Positions 10,358 through 22,786 are shown, counted from the first letter of the stretch. The stretch: DNA of 64,000 nucleotides from Litsea cubeba (GCA_012931725.1 CM022948.1:41444685-41508684); one strand, 5' to 3'. Notes: a model not told the origin generated them from the sequence alone. Numbers and translations: made by a program.

Positions 10358-12654
10358 GTATGGAGTTGATATCTCCCTACTTGGTCTTTGGATATTTTAT
10401 TTCTTTCTTCTTCTTCTTCTTCCTCTTTTTGATATGGTAATCAACTCTTTTGGTCATATAGTTGTAGGATTTTTCTTCTCTTCATTTTATTATTATTATT
10501 TTTAGTTGAAAGTAGTCATAGTAACTTAGAATTTTGCTTTGATAAGATATGCGTGATTAAGGGATCCAGTAAAGAGTTTGTTATAGATGCATGTTAAAAA
10601 GATACAACTCGGGCCTCTCTCTGTCTTATCGCCTTTTTTCTTCTTCTTTTTGTTGCAACAATTGACGAGGTGTGATCTTGTGCTTCAGTAAGATACTGTT
10701 TTTTTTTTTTTTTTTGGCTGGATCATTATGATTCTTTTGGTTTTTTACTCTATTTATTTATTTATTGGTTGGTGACAGAGTTTGGCTTTTGGTTTTATAC
10801 TTTGAAGTTTATAAAAGTTAAAAGTTGTGGTCAATTATTTTTCTTGTTATTTAATTTGCTTCTTTGTTTGTGAAAGATAATTGTTGATTTCATACTATTT
10901 TGGGTCAAGTAGGTATATAAAGACACCTAATTGTTCTTAAAAGAAAGGTCTGCCATGGTAGGGCGCAAAATATGTTGGATTTCGGTCAATTCAACTGGAA
11001 CTACATCTCTTTATACTTTATATGTAACCGGCCTTTTCATTGTCCTAAGTCCATGGTTATTTCATCATTGTCATCCTCATCTTCATTGTTGAAGCATTAT
11101 TTCTATTGGGAGCCAGGTTTGTGAATTCTATATCCTATTTTTAATTACCTCCACTAACCTAAATAACATAAATATATTGATTTTTTTTATAATTAATCAT
11201 TTCATATTGTCATATTCAAGCTAGAATTCTGTCCATTATCGTTGCATTTGGTCTGTCTGGTCTTGTGTGTTGGACGCAGACCAGAAATTCTTTAAGCTGT
11301 GCCCCGTTGGGTTTCAACCTTTCATTTCCAGCTGGACCCATTTATAGCACCAGCTCTGTGCATGGGCCTTGCTGGGGCCAAGAACTATCCAAGCCTAACC
11401 CAACTAGTTACACCTGGTTCTTGTTAGAGAAATTAAGACTTTTCTTCTGCAGTCCGATGGACCACCATACTATGCACTTCAGACTTTCTCTAACATGCCT
11501 GAATATTGCCTGGCTTTGACATGGATGCATACTAGCTTAGCTCTAATTTAAGCGTAGATCCTATTTAAGGTCTGGCATGTCTTGTTTCAGATAAGTCGGC
11601 CTAGGCCTTATTATTACCTGATCTGTTTGCTTGGTTTAATCTTTAGAGGGTATGGAGTAAACAGCATACATTGCATTCAAGCCCATTTGATATCCATTTT
11701 TCTTAAATGTTTCTGTGACTACTGTTGGGGCTGGGCCTAAGGTGGCAGCACATGTGGGCATCCTGTATTGAGGTTATGTTCCAAGTGCTTTGGTTGAATC
11801 CATTATTAACTATTGGCTAGTCAAGTAACATTTAGTAATTTGTACAGCTGTACAAGCATTTGTTTAGTTTACTTTGGTGGTGAGTGGCATGACTCAGGAG
11901 TCTGGACTGCCCAACTAGTGGACCACTTCTTAGATACACTGAGTCGTAGCTATTTTCTTCTTCTTCAATGGCCACAGAATTCATTGCTGAAGGAAATTCA
12001 CTATCTTAGCCATCACCCTTTTATTGGACGGTCAAGCAAGTCCTTTGCAACGCCCACATAAGTTTCTACTGATTAAGTGGTTAGAAATATCTGTCATCTA
12101 TAACTCACCACTGTTCCATCCATGATGTGGCCCGTTGGTTGATTAGTCCAAATTGACTAATCCAGTTGCCAGTCTAGTTTGGTGTTGATTATCTACTAAA
12201 TGGTATCCACCAGCACCAGATCTGCTTTTGGCCTTAAAAAAGGAAAAGGAAGGGGTGTATCATTCCCATGCATGCGACTTTAGTGTTGCATGAAGAAAAA
12301 AGATTAAACAATAAAGTGATATATGATGAGAAAAACCTGGAAAACTACATAATAGAGGGCAGGGAAACAGCTATAGAAGAAAGTAATGCCTTTTTGAGTC
12401 TTGGACATGTATGGAGATTTCTTCATTGTTTCCCTTTAAGATGAATTATGTTTATATATTTTTTCCATGAAAATTTACATCTGTATTTTAGATGAGTTTT
12501 TGAAAACGTGATATTATTGTTCATGATTGTACCTGGGCACAAGTTTCAGATGCCATCACTTATTTGTATTTAATTAAAATTTTCCTTGTATGTCATTATT
12601 TCTTGACATGTGCAAGAGATATTCATTAGAATACAAATCTAATAGCTTCTTCAT
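10358..12654. other. DAPB intron 1, left part; no gene recognised
   Basis: AT-rich intron sequence with long T runs. I see no protein motif, terminal repeat or structured RNA. Open frames at 11265-11519 and 11813-12061 have unbiased composition and no family features. Intron 1 as a whole runs 10358-14953 (4596 bp). Confidence 0.6.
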
Positions 12655-12662
12655 GGCACAAC

Positions 12663-13211
12663 CAAGGTTGAAAAACTCATGACTCGGACTCGACTCGTCC
12701 AATGTAAAAAAAAAAAGCTCGGATAGAGTCCACGCGGAGACTCGGGAGAGTCATGTTTTTTTTTTTTAATAATTTCAATAATATTTAAAAATGAATCAAT
12801 TATTTGAAAAATATAAATATACATTTATTTACATGCACTCATGATAATCAATTCAAATTAATGGATTTATATATGCAAGAAAAATACTATTGTAAGGAAA
12901 TTAAAAGAAAAAAAAAATGCATATGACATAATTTGCTAGTCCAACTATCAGTTGTAAAAGACCAAATATAGGTTTCAAAGTACATTCTAGTCATCATTTT
13001 TAAAATTTTGACTCCAAATCTCATGCGTAATTACTTATATATTTACATTAATTGTTTAAAATCAGATCCACCTATCAAATGGTTCAAAATGCAAAAAACT
13101 TAATAAAATGAGGTGACTTGGGCGAGTCTCCCCTGTATTTGAGTCGGTCCTTCGCCAAAACAAGATGACTGGAGCTAGTCAAGAATCAACTCGGGGAGTT
13201 TTCCGACATTG
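12663..13211. mobile_element. hAT non-autonomous element with 8-bp TSD
   Basis: The termini CAAGGTTGAAAAACTC and GAGTTTTCCGACATTG are inverted repeats matching at 13 of 16 positions. They are flanked by the perfect 8-bp duplication GGCACAAC (12655-12662 and 13212-13219), diagnostic of hAT. Subterminal ACTCGGACTCGACTCG-type repeats occur near both ends. At 549 bp with no coding capacity it is a MITE-sized derivative. It lies in DAPB intron 1. Confidence 0.9.
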
Positions 13212-13227
13212 GGCACAACACAACTAA

Positions 13228-13435
13228 GGTGTGCTTGTGTAGAGCCATGGTGTTTCCTTTTCCGCACCGGAAGTCCTACCTGGAATGGTAGGATTTCCTT
13301 ATCCCCTCCAGAGCAAAAAATGCAGCCAAAAGAGGAGATTTCTCAGTGGTTTCGTCGCTGCACTAAACACAATGAGGAAGGCACTAGATTGTCTCCTCCC
13401 CTTTCCGCGGAAAATCCTGCTGCACAAACATACCC
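13228..13435. mobile_element. Tourist/Harbinger-like MITE
   Basis: The ends GGTGTGCTTGTGTAG and CTGCACAAACATACCC are imperfect inverted repeats (12 of 15 with one base slipped), and TAA flanks both (13225-13227 and 13436-13438), matching PIF/Harbinger target choice. The interior is palindromic in part (TTTCCGC near 13260 and again at 13402). It starts 9 bp after the right target duplication of the neighbouring hAT element. Confidence 0.55.
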
Positions 13436-13438
13436 TAA

Positions 13439-14953
13439 AGAATTTGGGCCCACCGGTCCCGTGGTCATATGATCCACAATTTTCTTACAATGAATGGAAT
13501 CGGGCTGGCTCCTCAGGTGGCATGCAAATTCAATTTGAAATTGTCAATAATGTTCTCAACCATCCATTTCTTGCATACATATGTAAACCCACCTGTTGAG
13601 TGAGTCGGTTTGATTTTTCATCGAGGACATGTTCATGTTGAGACCCACCTTGATCAATCAATGACCCAGATCCAAAGCTTGTATACAAAGTTGGTGTGTG
13701 TTCGGTTAGGAGACATCTGTTTTCATGAGAAAATCTTCTGCATTTGTCTGTTCAATATAATTACACAGCACCACAGTTTTAGCATTCCAGGTGGCTTTTC
13801 ATTAGCTCTGTACTGTTGGCATGCAGCAAGCTTATTTGTAATAGGTATATTCACCAATTAGATGTAGATCTATGATGCGTAAAATATGGAAAAGATACAA
13901 ACGGGACACGCTATGAATAAAGCATGGATGTGGATTTACACAAAAGAAATGAAGAATCGGATAAGATACATCATAATATCTTGCCTATTTTGAAGTATCT
14001 AGGTATCAAAGAGGTAGATAGAATTTTGATATATCCAATCTTGTGGTTGTGGAAATGCATAGAAAAGGCCTTGCTTAATATATGTGACATATTGTTCGCC
14101 ATATGGTTGCTTGAGCGTGGGAAACCTGTGCTTCGTTTCTGGATTTCTGGACTTGTAATCTATGAAACCTAGATACTTGTACAAGCCTAGCATTTCTGTG
14201 TTGGACCGATACGACACTTGTTTTGGCACCTGATACTGCACTGCTATTTCTAGGGTACACATTTAGCATATTCCTACGAAGTCTATTATTTATTATAGTT
14301 CAAATTACTTCTAAACATAAAAAAAATGTTAGAAAGGAACGTAACAAATAACAATGATAATTTTATTAATTCAAAAGTTCTTTAACGATGAAACTAGGAC
14401 AGCTGTATTTGTATCCTTGTCCTAGATTTTCATAAGTGCAATTTTTGCATCCTCGATCCCCCTATCAGTGTCCTTACCCATATCTCTATATGAGCATCAT
14501 AGCTTGTAATATCAAATCACTGAAACTTATGGCAACGCGGTGCATGCCTGCAGCCCATATTTCTCTTGTTGGTTTTTCAATCTACAAGCTACACCGGCAC
14601 TGGACACTCAACTACCTTTCCTTTAACATGGCTATATCACTTTTTTTTATTTTTATTTGTTTGCCTTCTAAATTATATCTTCATTGTTATTATGATTATG
14701 TTGCCTTGGTGTTTATAATCGCCATTAGCTTATATGCTACTTGTTTAACAAAAGGAAAAAAAAAAGGCTACTCCAGCATGGAATAAATCGTCCATATACG
14801 TTCTAGCACGCAAGGCACATAATATGTTTACAGAGATATGTTCCATCTGGAGGCAGGAAATTGAATGTTATGACATAATATCTAAAATCTGCACTGCTTA
14901 GTTGACATGCATGAATCACTTACACATGCATGTCATCCTTTTGGGCTTGGAAG
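13439..14953. other. DAPB intron 1, right part; no gene recognised
   Basis: AT-rich sequence without recognisable motifs. Open frames at 13609-13861, 13924-14172 and 14436-14786 show no family signature. It ends in a pyrimidine tract and the acceptor CTTGGAAG at 14946-14953. Confidence 0.6.
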
Positions 14954-15191
14954 GTGAATGGATGTACTGGCAAAATGGGGAAAGCAGTTGCAGAAGCAGC
15001 TGTTTCTGCAGGACTTAAATTAGTTCCTGTGTCATTCAGCAGCTCAGAGGAATCTGGTCGGGTTGTACAAGTTGGTGGCATGGACGTTAAGGTACATGGT
15101 CCGTCTGGAAGGGAGGGCATCCTGGCTTCTGTTTGTGATGAATTTCCAAACGTTATTGTGGTGGACTATACTGTGCCTGCCGCAGTGAATG
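14954..15191 (+). CDS. DAPB: 4-hydroxy-tetrahydrodipicolinate reductase, nucleotide-binding exon
   Basis: The exon encodes VNGCTGKMGKAVAEAAVSAG through VVDYTVPAAVN. The G-C-T-G-K-M-G loop is the dinucleotide-binding signature of DapB, followed by the long helix and the DYT strand that contacts the nicotinamide side. The enzyme uses NAD(P)H to reduce hydroxy-tetrahydrodipicolinate in the plastid, the second committed step of lysine synthesis from aspartate semialdehyde (general DapB knowledge). Translation is open throughout. The donor AATG|GTATAT at 15192 leaves one base, which combines with AA at 21850 to give the expected acidic residue before NAELY. No stop or frameshift is present, and the protein resembles angiosperm DAPB at most positions. 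Confidence 0.92.
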
Positions 15192-16528
15192 GTATATTAT
15201 CCATTCAACCTTTATATTTTTAGCCAGTCTTGTATTTTAACACATGATGAGCATATTAACTTGCTTTAGAACTGACATCGAGTGGCAAAATAACCTCAGT
15301 TCTCATGAATTCAGTTAGATGAGTAATGACAATTGTTTTAATAATCTTATCACCAGGAAATAATTTGTTTGAGATACACGCCATAGAAGTCACAAGCTAT
15401 TAACTGTGAAGTGACCCACACTTCTCGAAGCTTCATGTCTAACATCTTTATCAACTTCTTCCTCATTCAACAAATCTGCTATATTGTTCCCATATTGTCT
15501 CACGTTCTAAAAGTTAAAAGTTTTCATTTGACTGTGTCGATGTACAAGATATCAAACACCTGCTTGTATAGATGGATGTTAGAAACCTAAGCAGTGGTGT
15601 TGCTTGTGTCTCCACTCTCCCTCATCCAGAAGGTTGTTGAAAAAGATGTAGTAGTGGTTCTCAGACCTTACCTAGCTTCCTATGCTCCCACGTCAGTAGA
15701 GTTCTCCTAGACTGAATCAATTACTATGACAGAATGCATGTTCACCATGTAACAGAAAGATTCTCTCTCTCTCTCTCTCTTATTTTTATTTTTATTTATT
15801 TATTTATTTTTATAATACCTCGGTTCACAACTATCTATATCAAACATGTTTTACCATTTTGTTTGGATTCTACACAAACAATTCAGTTTCTGAGACTTGA
15901 TCTCTAGATTTACTTGGTTTTAAAACTGTATACTTACTAGTTATGGGGAATTGTGGAAAGAATACCTGTTGTATTACAATCCAAATTTGCAAATATTGTG
16001 GAGTATATTACTTTATTGTACTTATGAGTTGTTTACCATTCCTAGATGTACCCACATCTTAAGAATTTGTTCTAATCCTTGCTATACACAATATGTGATC
16101 CTACTTAGGTAGGTGCTGAACACGTATTCACATGGCTATTTGCTGGTGAAGAACTTATTATTATTATTATTATTAATGTTATCATCATCATTTGTTGAGT
16201 GAATCATCTAGTTGCCCCTTATACTTTAGTTGTTACTTTATGAAATTCTATTGTACTTCTATTATGTCTGCGTTTTAAAGCCTGGACTCAGGGCGGGACT
16301 TAATTACCTCTTAGTCTCAGTTGTATCATTGGTATAGATACGACTTGGTTGAGTCAGACTGAGTCTCAACACAAACCAAAAAAAGGCTAAAAATTTGGAA
16401 AAATTATGAACAAGTTTCAAAAAGATTTGGAAAAAGGTGTCCTATAACTCCAACATAGTTGTGAGAAGGCGTTAATGATGATGATTATGATGTCCTATAA
16501 CAATTTAAGGACTCTGTGTTTTAATTTT
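15192..16528. other. DAPB intron 2, left part, with microsatellites
   Basis: No gene is seen. A (CT)n run at about 15762-15780 passes into T/A-rich TTTATTTATT repeats to about 15810, and an (ATT)n run lies at about 16157-16176. Intron 2 spans 15192-21849 (6658 bp). Confidence 0.7.
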
Positions 16529-16535
16529 GATTAAT

Positions 16536-18030
16536 CAGCTCGGCACGGCCCAGCCTGCCAGTCAACGGGCCGTGGCACGGCACGGCACGGCCCACTGGGC
16601 ACGGCCCATGACGCAGGCCGTGCTGGGCCGAGCTTCGCTGGCCCGCTGGCTCGTTTGGCACGGCCCGCCAGGCAAACAGGCCAGCCCCTACGGCCCGCCA
16701 GGCCCGCCTGGCACGACCCGCTAGGCACGGCCCGCCTGGCCCGCCAAAAAAAACTATTGTTTTTATATTTTTTTTTAATTTATAAAAATCTAATTCCCAG
16801 CCAACCAACAACCCTAAGCATTTTCTAATAAAAAAAACACTTACATAACTTGGTAAGGTAGGACTTTAGTGTAAATTTGTCACACTAATATGAGGGGCAA
16901 TGTGTTTTTGGGGAGAAGTAATAAGGGGAATGTTTTGGTGTGTCACACTTACCTTCACTAAATTTACCCCCTTGCCTTCACTAATTTTGTTGTCTTGAGA
17001 GATATTTGAGAATCTCAAATGAAATTCCCTACCTGGATTCATCTATGTTCAAGAACCCCTGAGCATTTGAGAAGTTGAGATTCTTTATAGGTTGGAAAGC
17101 TCACAATTAAACACAGGAATATGTTCATAATTCAGTCATTTATGTTCAATATAATCTCGTTACATGTACCTATAACTCCACTCTCGATCACATCACATGA
17201 AGCCATATATTTACATTGATATGAACACTAGGAAAAAGAAGTAAAAAATATGTAACCATAATAAAGATATTGAGAATTATTGACTAAGACTAAAAACCCA
17301 TAACTAAAAAAGAAAGAAATTGATGCAAATCTAAATAAAATGAAGTCCAAGGTTGTGGTTTCATGGTGGGTCATTTGGAAGACTTGAAATGATTGTTGAT
17401 AAAGGTAGAAAATATTTAACCGCGCTAAGTTCTCGTTTAAAGTATGATAATTAAGCCAAAAAATAGAAATTGAGTTTGTCATCTCAATTGAAATATCCTT
17501 AACCATGGCATTTCAATTTGGCTGAAAAATGAGTAAAAAAAAGGACATGATATGATTTTTTTATATTTTAGGTTGTTTGAATGAAAGAGTGAGAAGTTGG
17601 ATAAAAAAGGTGTTAGCTTCTCATCATCATCTAAAGTGGTTAGGTTCTCATCCAAATCTAACTAGTAGTTTAATATTCGTGGTTAGGTTCTCATCCTCAT
17701 CTAACTAGTTTTAATATTGTTTGAATAAATATTAGTATGGAAAAGTTAGTTGGTCTAGTGGTTATGTTTATTTTTCACTTCCTAATGGTTGTGAGATCGA
17801 GTTCACCCAGACACATTTTATTTATTTTTAAAAGTATATATAAATTACGCAGGTCGGGCCAACCCAACCCGACCCAACCATCAAACTGGCCCGCCTCTAA
17901 TTCTATTAGAAGAAAAAAAAAAAAAAAGAGGACGGGCCCGGCACGGCCCGCTCCAGCCCGCCCCACTGTGGGCCGTGCCGTGCCGGGCCGGGCTCAGTTT
18001 GGGGCCGGCACGGCCCGTTTGACATCTCTA
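16536..18030. mobile_element. hAT-like element with CACGGCCC subterminal repeats
   Basis: A 7-bp direct repeat GATTAAT (16529-16535 and 18031-18037) flanks it. The right end GTTTGACATCTCTA is a common plant hAT terminus. The left end begins CAGCTCGGCACGG and seems to have lost its outer bases. Both ends are packed with CACGGCCC/GGGCCGTG copies (16540-16745 and 17880-18020). The several long overlapping frames there are by-products of this GC-rich repeat. No transposase is visible in the AT-rich middle. Confidence 0.65.
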
Positions 18031-18037
18031 GATTAAT

Positions 18038-18955
18038 GAATTCAAGTAGTTATAGGTGGCCGTGTTTGGTTTTGACTGTCTTTATTTTTTGATGAACAGT
18101 GACTTTGTTCTTTGATCCTGAATCTTGTAAGAAATGTGGTTTTCAATTTTCATCTTCAAAACGCACGTTGAAAAATTCTAACAGCCTCCCATTCCCTCTC
18201 AAAACAATATATTGGACAAAAGAGCCCTCAATGCAGTGCTTTATGAATTATGAGTCAAAGATTCTTTGGAGTTTGTTCGAGTTGGTACTTGTTTGACTGA
18301 GACAATTTGACTGATATGCACAAGAATTACCCCAAGTCCTGTAGGACTCTCCTGATTCCCCTAGAACTCGACCTAGTCCTATAGGACCTATACAAATACC
18401 CATATCAGGTTATCGGCTCAACTCAGTAAGGGTTAAGGTTAACTTGGACTCAGTTTTTTTTTTTTAAACCAGGAGTTATGGAGATAAAACTTTCTACACA
18501 TTCTACATTTATCATTGAGATTTATAGGTGATATTATGTTCATCCAATATCTATACACTATCACGGTGCATCTGACTCTGGTCGCTTAGGTTTTTTTTTT
18601 TTTTTTTTCTTTTTTTTTTTTTTGTTGTGGTTGATGTTGTGCCTTCTTTTGCAACATTTTGACGTGCTTATCGAATTTACATTTCATACTCACATTGACT
18701 ACAATGCTCTTACTGGCGAAGAAAAAAGATTTCAGAAAACAACAGTACCCATCTTATATGACTGATTGCACATATGTGGATGTTCTTCGCTCAATAGCTA
18801 AAATTCTAATTGGATCAGTGGTTAATGAGTAACAATTTGTCATATTTAGCTTTCACTCACGATTCATTGAACAAATTATGGACATGAGACTAGAGACTTA
18901 CAAGGTTTCTTAGGAAACTCTTGAAATTGAGCTGAGCTAAACCACCTCAGCATGC
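18038..18955. other. DAPB intron 2, no gene; long poly-T tracts
   Basis: The sequence holds two poly-T blocks (about 18592-18622). A degenerate ACTCGACCTAGTCC-type stretch near 18360-18455 resembles the subterminal repeats of the hAT element at 12663-13211, but no boundaries can be drawn. Confidence 0.5.
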
Positions 18956-19349
18956 ATTGTCTTTTTGCGGACAACAACAGGCCATGATGCAGTTAGGACC
19001 ACCATATATATATGTGAGTGCTGATCCAGTGCGTGAGTCTGGGACTAGAGGGGATCGAGAGATCTCCCCTGGCCCTTCATCTCTGCAAAAAATCAGCCCC
19101 ATCCCTGATCATCACCACCTCCATCTGGGCCTCACAAGTTTAACAGTGTACAGTCCATTCGGATGGGTGTGCAGTCGATCCAACGATGTACAGTACATTG
19201 GATGAGTGCAACGGGGGGGGGGGGGGGGGGCTTGTGAAATTCAGGGGGGTTGTGTGTGTGTGGTCCATTTAGATGGACCATCAGGCCCCACCCCTGGTGC
19301 GCAAGATGCGCACTAGACGCACCTGATAACTCATATATATATATATATA

Positions 19350-19491
19350 GGAGCATCTCTCACATTTTACTACGAGAGATAAAGTGGGGGCCCCCCTCAC
19401 AATTAAGTTGTTGGCATTGGATATGGATGTGAGGGCCCCCACCCTATCTCTCACAGTATCGTGAGAGATGGTCTCACGGGAGCATCTCCCT
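19350..19491 (+). mobile_element. MITE copy 1, flanked by (TA)n
   Basis: A 140-bp palindromic unit runs from GGAGCATCTCTCAC to GGGAGCATCTCCC, with inner blocks GGGGGCCC and GAGGGCCCCCACCC. A TATATATA run lies immediately before (about 19331-19348) and after it. The reverse complement of its whole length recurs at 19846-20007. Small elements sitting inside (TA)n microsatellites are known in plants (for example rice Micron); membership is inferred from the flanks. Confidence 0.65.
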
Positions 19492-19499
19492 ATATATAA

Positions 19500-19828
19500 G
19501 TTCGGATCGCGGAAGGCGACGAACCTAAAGACTACTTGTGTCACCCGATATGGTGCCTTCGAGTGTCTGGAGATGCCTTTTGGCTTGACCAATGCCCCAA
19601 CAAAGTTTTGCACCCTGATGAACCGGTTGTTCCACCCCTACCTGGACCGGTTTGTGGTGGTATATCTTGATGGCATTGTGGTCTATAGTGGGATGCATGA
19701 AGAGCACGTGGAGCACTTACGAGCTGTCTTCCAGATATTATGCGACAACCAGCTTTATGTCAAGAAGGAGAAGTGCTCTTTTGCTCAACAAGAAGTCTTG
19801 TTCCTTGGACATCGGATCAAGGGAGGGA
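19500..19828 (+). pseudogene. Ty3/gypsy reverse transcriptase fragment between two MITEs
   Basis: The translation contains RIAEGDEPK, then in the next frame TTCVTRYGAFECLEMPFGLT, NAPTKFCTLMNRLFHPYLD and FVVVYLDGIVVYS, ending FLGHRIKGG. These are the RT palm motifs of chromovirus-type gypsy elements. The catalytic YLDD box is YLDG here, so an essential aspartate is lost, and there is a one-base frameshift at about 19523. Only ~110 codons of RT remain; no gag, integrase or LTR is attached. Both ends stop at TA repeats and MITE copies. Confidence 0.85.
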
Positions 19829-19845
19829 TATATATATATATATAG

Positions 19846-20007
19846 GGAGATGCTCCCGTGAGAGCATCTCTCACGATACTGTGAGAGATAGGGTGGGGGC
19901 CCTCACATCCATATCCAATGCCAACAATCTAAATGTGAGGGCCCCCACCCCTTACTATCATAGTACTGCAGTACTGTGAGAGTTACTCTCACAAGAGCTA
20001 CTCCCAT
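19846..20007 (-). mobile_element. MITE copy 2, inverted relative to copy 1
   Basis: The copy reads GGGAGATGCTCCCGTGAGAG at its left end and CTCTCACAAGAGCTACTCCC at its right, imperfect inverted repeats of each other (15 of 20). Its reverse complement aligns with 19350-19491, with an extra palindrome around AGTACTGCAGTACT. TATATA runs flank it (19828-19843 and 20009-20030). Confidence 0.65.
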
Positions 20008-20030
20008 ATATATGTATATATATATCTGGC

Positions 20031-21849
20031 ATCTATACCATGTTAACATGGAACTGAGATTGGGTGAGTGAAGGAATCTCATTCCTATTAGAGATATTAC
20101 AAGAACAAAAAGTATATAGTTGAAAATATTAATGTTAATTATCCTAATTTTTGTGAAAGAGAACTAATATTCAGGATTGAAAAAGAAAAGCTTATCCCCT
20201 TTTTTACACTTTTCCTAGGCAGATCAGCTGTTTTTTGACAACTATGAGTGATGGTGCATGGCATGTGGATTGTGGACGCTCTCCAATCTCCATATTACTT
20301 TGTGCCCTTCAATGACTATACCTTCCATAACCTAAGTTGTCAATTCATCCCATTTAGGATCAAAGTGACTGAAACAAAATGTTTTGGTGCTACAATTGAA
20401 ACCAAAATGGACCAAATTGAAATTGGTTCCAGTTCTGGCCCCCTTGGCCATTTCTATTTATTTTAATTGTTTCAAATGAAAGTGACTGAACGCTCATCTT
20501 TTAAAAGCATTTTTTTTTTTGTATATTTGAAGTTGAAGATTTTAAAACTCTGTAGTCTATATGAGGTTCACAACAACTTTAAAATTTTAACCCTTCTTTT
20601 CCTCCCACTTCACCCTTTACAAACCCCGAAATCTAAAGAAATCTGAGATACAGATACTATTTTCCAAAATTTTTTTTTGGTAAATGACTCTATCGATGCA
20701 ATCCATGCCACAAATTGTTAACTCTGTATCTTCCCAATTTGTTTAGGGGTCGTTTCTTTTATGCATGGGATGAGAAAATGGGTTTTAAATATGTAAATAT
20801 TACATATACAAATGTTACACAGGAAACACATTACCATGTTTGTCAAAAATCACCATTTTCATATATGAGTAAATGAGTACATACAATGGTTTTAGATATG
20901 TTTGGGTTTTTTTTTTTGGGATTATTCACCAATTTCTCAAAATCGATGAAGATTTTAGATATGAAAAGAAACATCATGATGCTTATCATTTATATGACAA
21001 ATATTGAACGGTTGGGATCATGAATTGGGGGTCAACAGAAGTGCAAAAAGTTAGATCTATAGGATGGGATTTTTTGGTTGTTTTTCACAAACTTCTCAAA
21101 AGCCGTGTGGATTTTAAGAAGTGAAATCAATCATTCTTAGGGTTTCTTAGACCTATAAAGAAGGTGGACAGCTCGGATCATGAATTTGGGGTCCTAAAAA
21201 AAAAAGAAAAAGAAAATGAGTGGTTGATGAGGTTTGAACCCATAACCTGTCTGGATGCCCCAGATTGCATCTCTAAATATTTGTGATTTGTATGCTGTCA
21301 TGTGTTGTATAGTTTTCCACCTATTTTGGATTTGCTTTCAGTTTTTATTTAAAAAAATGTTTTAGCTGTTCACGTGTTTTGATTGAAACAGAACATCAAA
21401 ATGACTGAAATATCAAACCATTTCATTTCAGCAGGAAAACTGTAGTGTGGAGCAGAATGGAATTGACAACTAAACTAATTATACTCATACAACCTACAAT
21501 ATTCTCATGCGTACTAAGTTTTGCTAATAGAAAAAGATCATTTTGGTAACCTTTTTATGTTGACATACTAAAACTAAAAGTTCACATGTAACCATATAAA
21601 TTATAAAATGAAAGAGTTCATTCATAATGGTAATTTGTTTATATAATTCATTGAAGTTTATGTTTTTATGTAAGTATATCAGTTAGTACAAAAAAAATTA
21701 GCTCATTTATACTTATATTTCTTCCAATTACGATATAAAAAATGTATAAATTAATATTTCATACGCTTACCGCTTATTCATGACTTCCTTTCTAGTCATG
21801 GAGTTTTAGCCGTTTTTAATTGTGATTTTATTTTATTTTCATTAAATAG
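20031..21849. other. DAPB intron 2, right part; possible degraded MITE
   Basis: From about 20751 the sequence reads TAGGGGTCGTTTCTTTTATG, a transposon-like start, and 20995-21190 contains CGGTTGGGATCATGAATTGG and a similar later copy, in the style of the Harbinger element at 22787. No right terminus or target duplication was found. No gene is seen apart from the acceptor at 21848-21849. Confidence 0.35.
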
Positions 21850-21983
21850 AAAATGCTGAACTTTACTGCAAAATTGGTGTGCCATTTGTCATGGGTACCA
21901 CCGGTGGAGATAGGGAGAGGTTGTTTAAAACAGTTGAAGATGCAAAAGTTCATGCAGTAATATCGCCCCAGATGGGAAAGCAG
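21850..21983 (+). CDS. DAPB: 4-hydroxy-tetrahydrodipicolinate reductase, GTTGG exon
   Basis: With the base carried from the previous exon it reads ENAELYCKIGVPFVMGTTGG, then DRERLFKTVEDAKVHAVISP and QMGKQ. The MGTTGG motif lines the cofactor and substrate cleft in DapB. The acceptor AAATAG (21844-21849) and donor CAG|GTGCTT (21984) are canonical and the exon ends in phase 0. It is fully open. It lies 6.7 kb from the previous exon but only 116 bp from the next. Confidence 0.93.
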
Positions 21984-22099
21984 GTGCTTGAAACAACACT
22001 CTTGCAGTTTGGTTGAAATTGTAGAGTTGTACTGATCCTTCTCTGATGAAGTGCTTTATTGAGTTAATAATTGGCACCTACACCTTTTTGTTGGTTTAG

Positions 22100-22174
22100 G
22101 TTGTTGCATTTCTCGCAACTATGGAAAACATGGCCAAGGAGTTTCCTGGAGCCTTTTCAGGCTATTCTCTCGAG
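22100..22174 (+). CDS. DAPB: 4-hydroxy-tetrahydrodipicolinate reductase, 25-codon exon
   Basis: This short exon encodes VVAFLATMENMAKEFPGAFS plus GYSLE. It matches the helix between the GTTGG motif and the catalytic histidine in plant DAPB. The acceptor TTGGTTTAG ends at 22099; the donor GAG|GTCTCT starts at 22175. It is phase 0 on both sides. Confidence 0.92.
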
Positions 22175-22783
22175 GTCTCTTCTTTAGCTCCTTGCACTAT
22201 AATATAAGCCTATCATGTTATGTTTCATTGCTCTTCTTTGGGATAGTAGATGCTCATCATATGTTATGTGTCCTTTTATATAAGATTTTAAAGTTGTTCC
22301 AAAATAAAATTACTCTTGGTTGTAATCTAGGATAAGTACTACTAGTGATAGTTGTTGAGGCTGATAGGCTTTGCAGGTAATTGTACCAATAGGTCTTCAT
22401 TGTTCAACTGTATTTTTATGTAGTTGATACAGGATTAGCCCTCTAAATCCTTTTCCAGGCTTCCTCTGCATGTAGATCTTAGGAAGGGTGGCCTTGGAGG
22501 CATCTTCACCATCAAACCTGCATGGAATACCTGCTTTTTTAAGATTTTTCTTGAATTTTAATAAATAATTATCATTAATAACTATAATTAAGAAAATGCT
22601 TAGCACACTAAAGCTATCATGTTTGGAATGATACCATTATGCTGTTATGACTCTTGTGACTGAGAAGGGTCATTTTGCTGTGATATGATGCCTGTGTGAT
22701 TAACAACCATAACTTATTTTGACATCATGGTTGCTGTTTTTCAAAATAGGTAATGCCCTTATATTGAAACTAATGGTAGTCTT
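22175..22783. other. DAPB intron 4, left part; nothing recognised
   Basis: AT-rich intron sequence without features that I can name. Intron 4 runs 22175-23938 and contains one Harbinger element. Confidence 0.6.
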
Positions 22784-22786
22784 TTA

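Noticed and set aside
16521..16811. Three overlapping frames of 65-96 codons
   Set aside because: They are translations of GC-rich CACGGCCC subterminal repeats open in several frames at once.
19213..19230. Run of 18 G and a second run of 16 G at 60482-60497
   Set aside because: No function is evident. They may be true homopolymers or sequencing/assembly artefacts; the second one interrupts the LINE frame.
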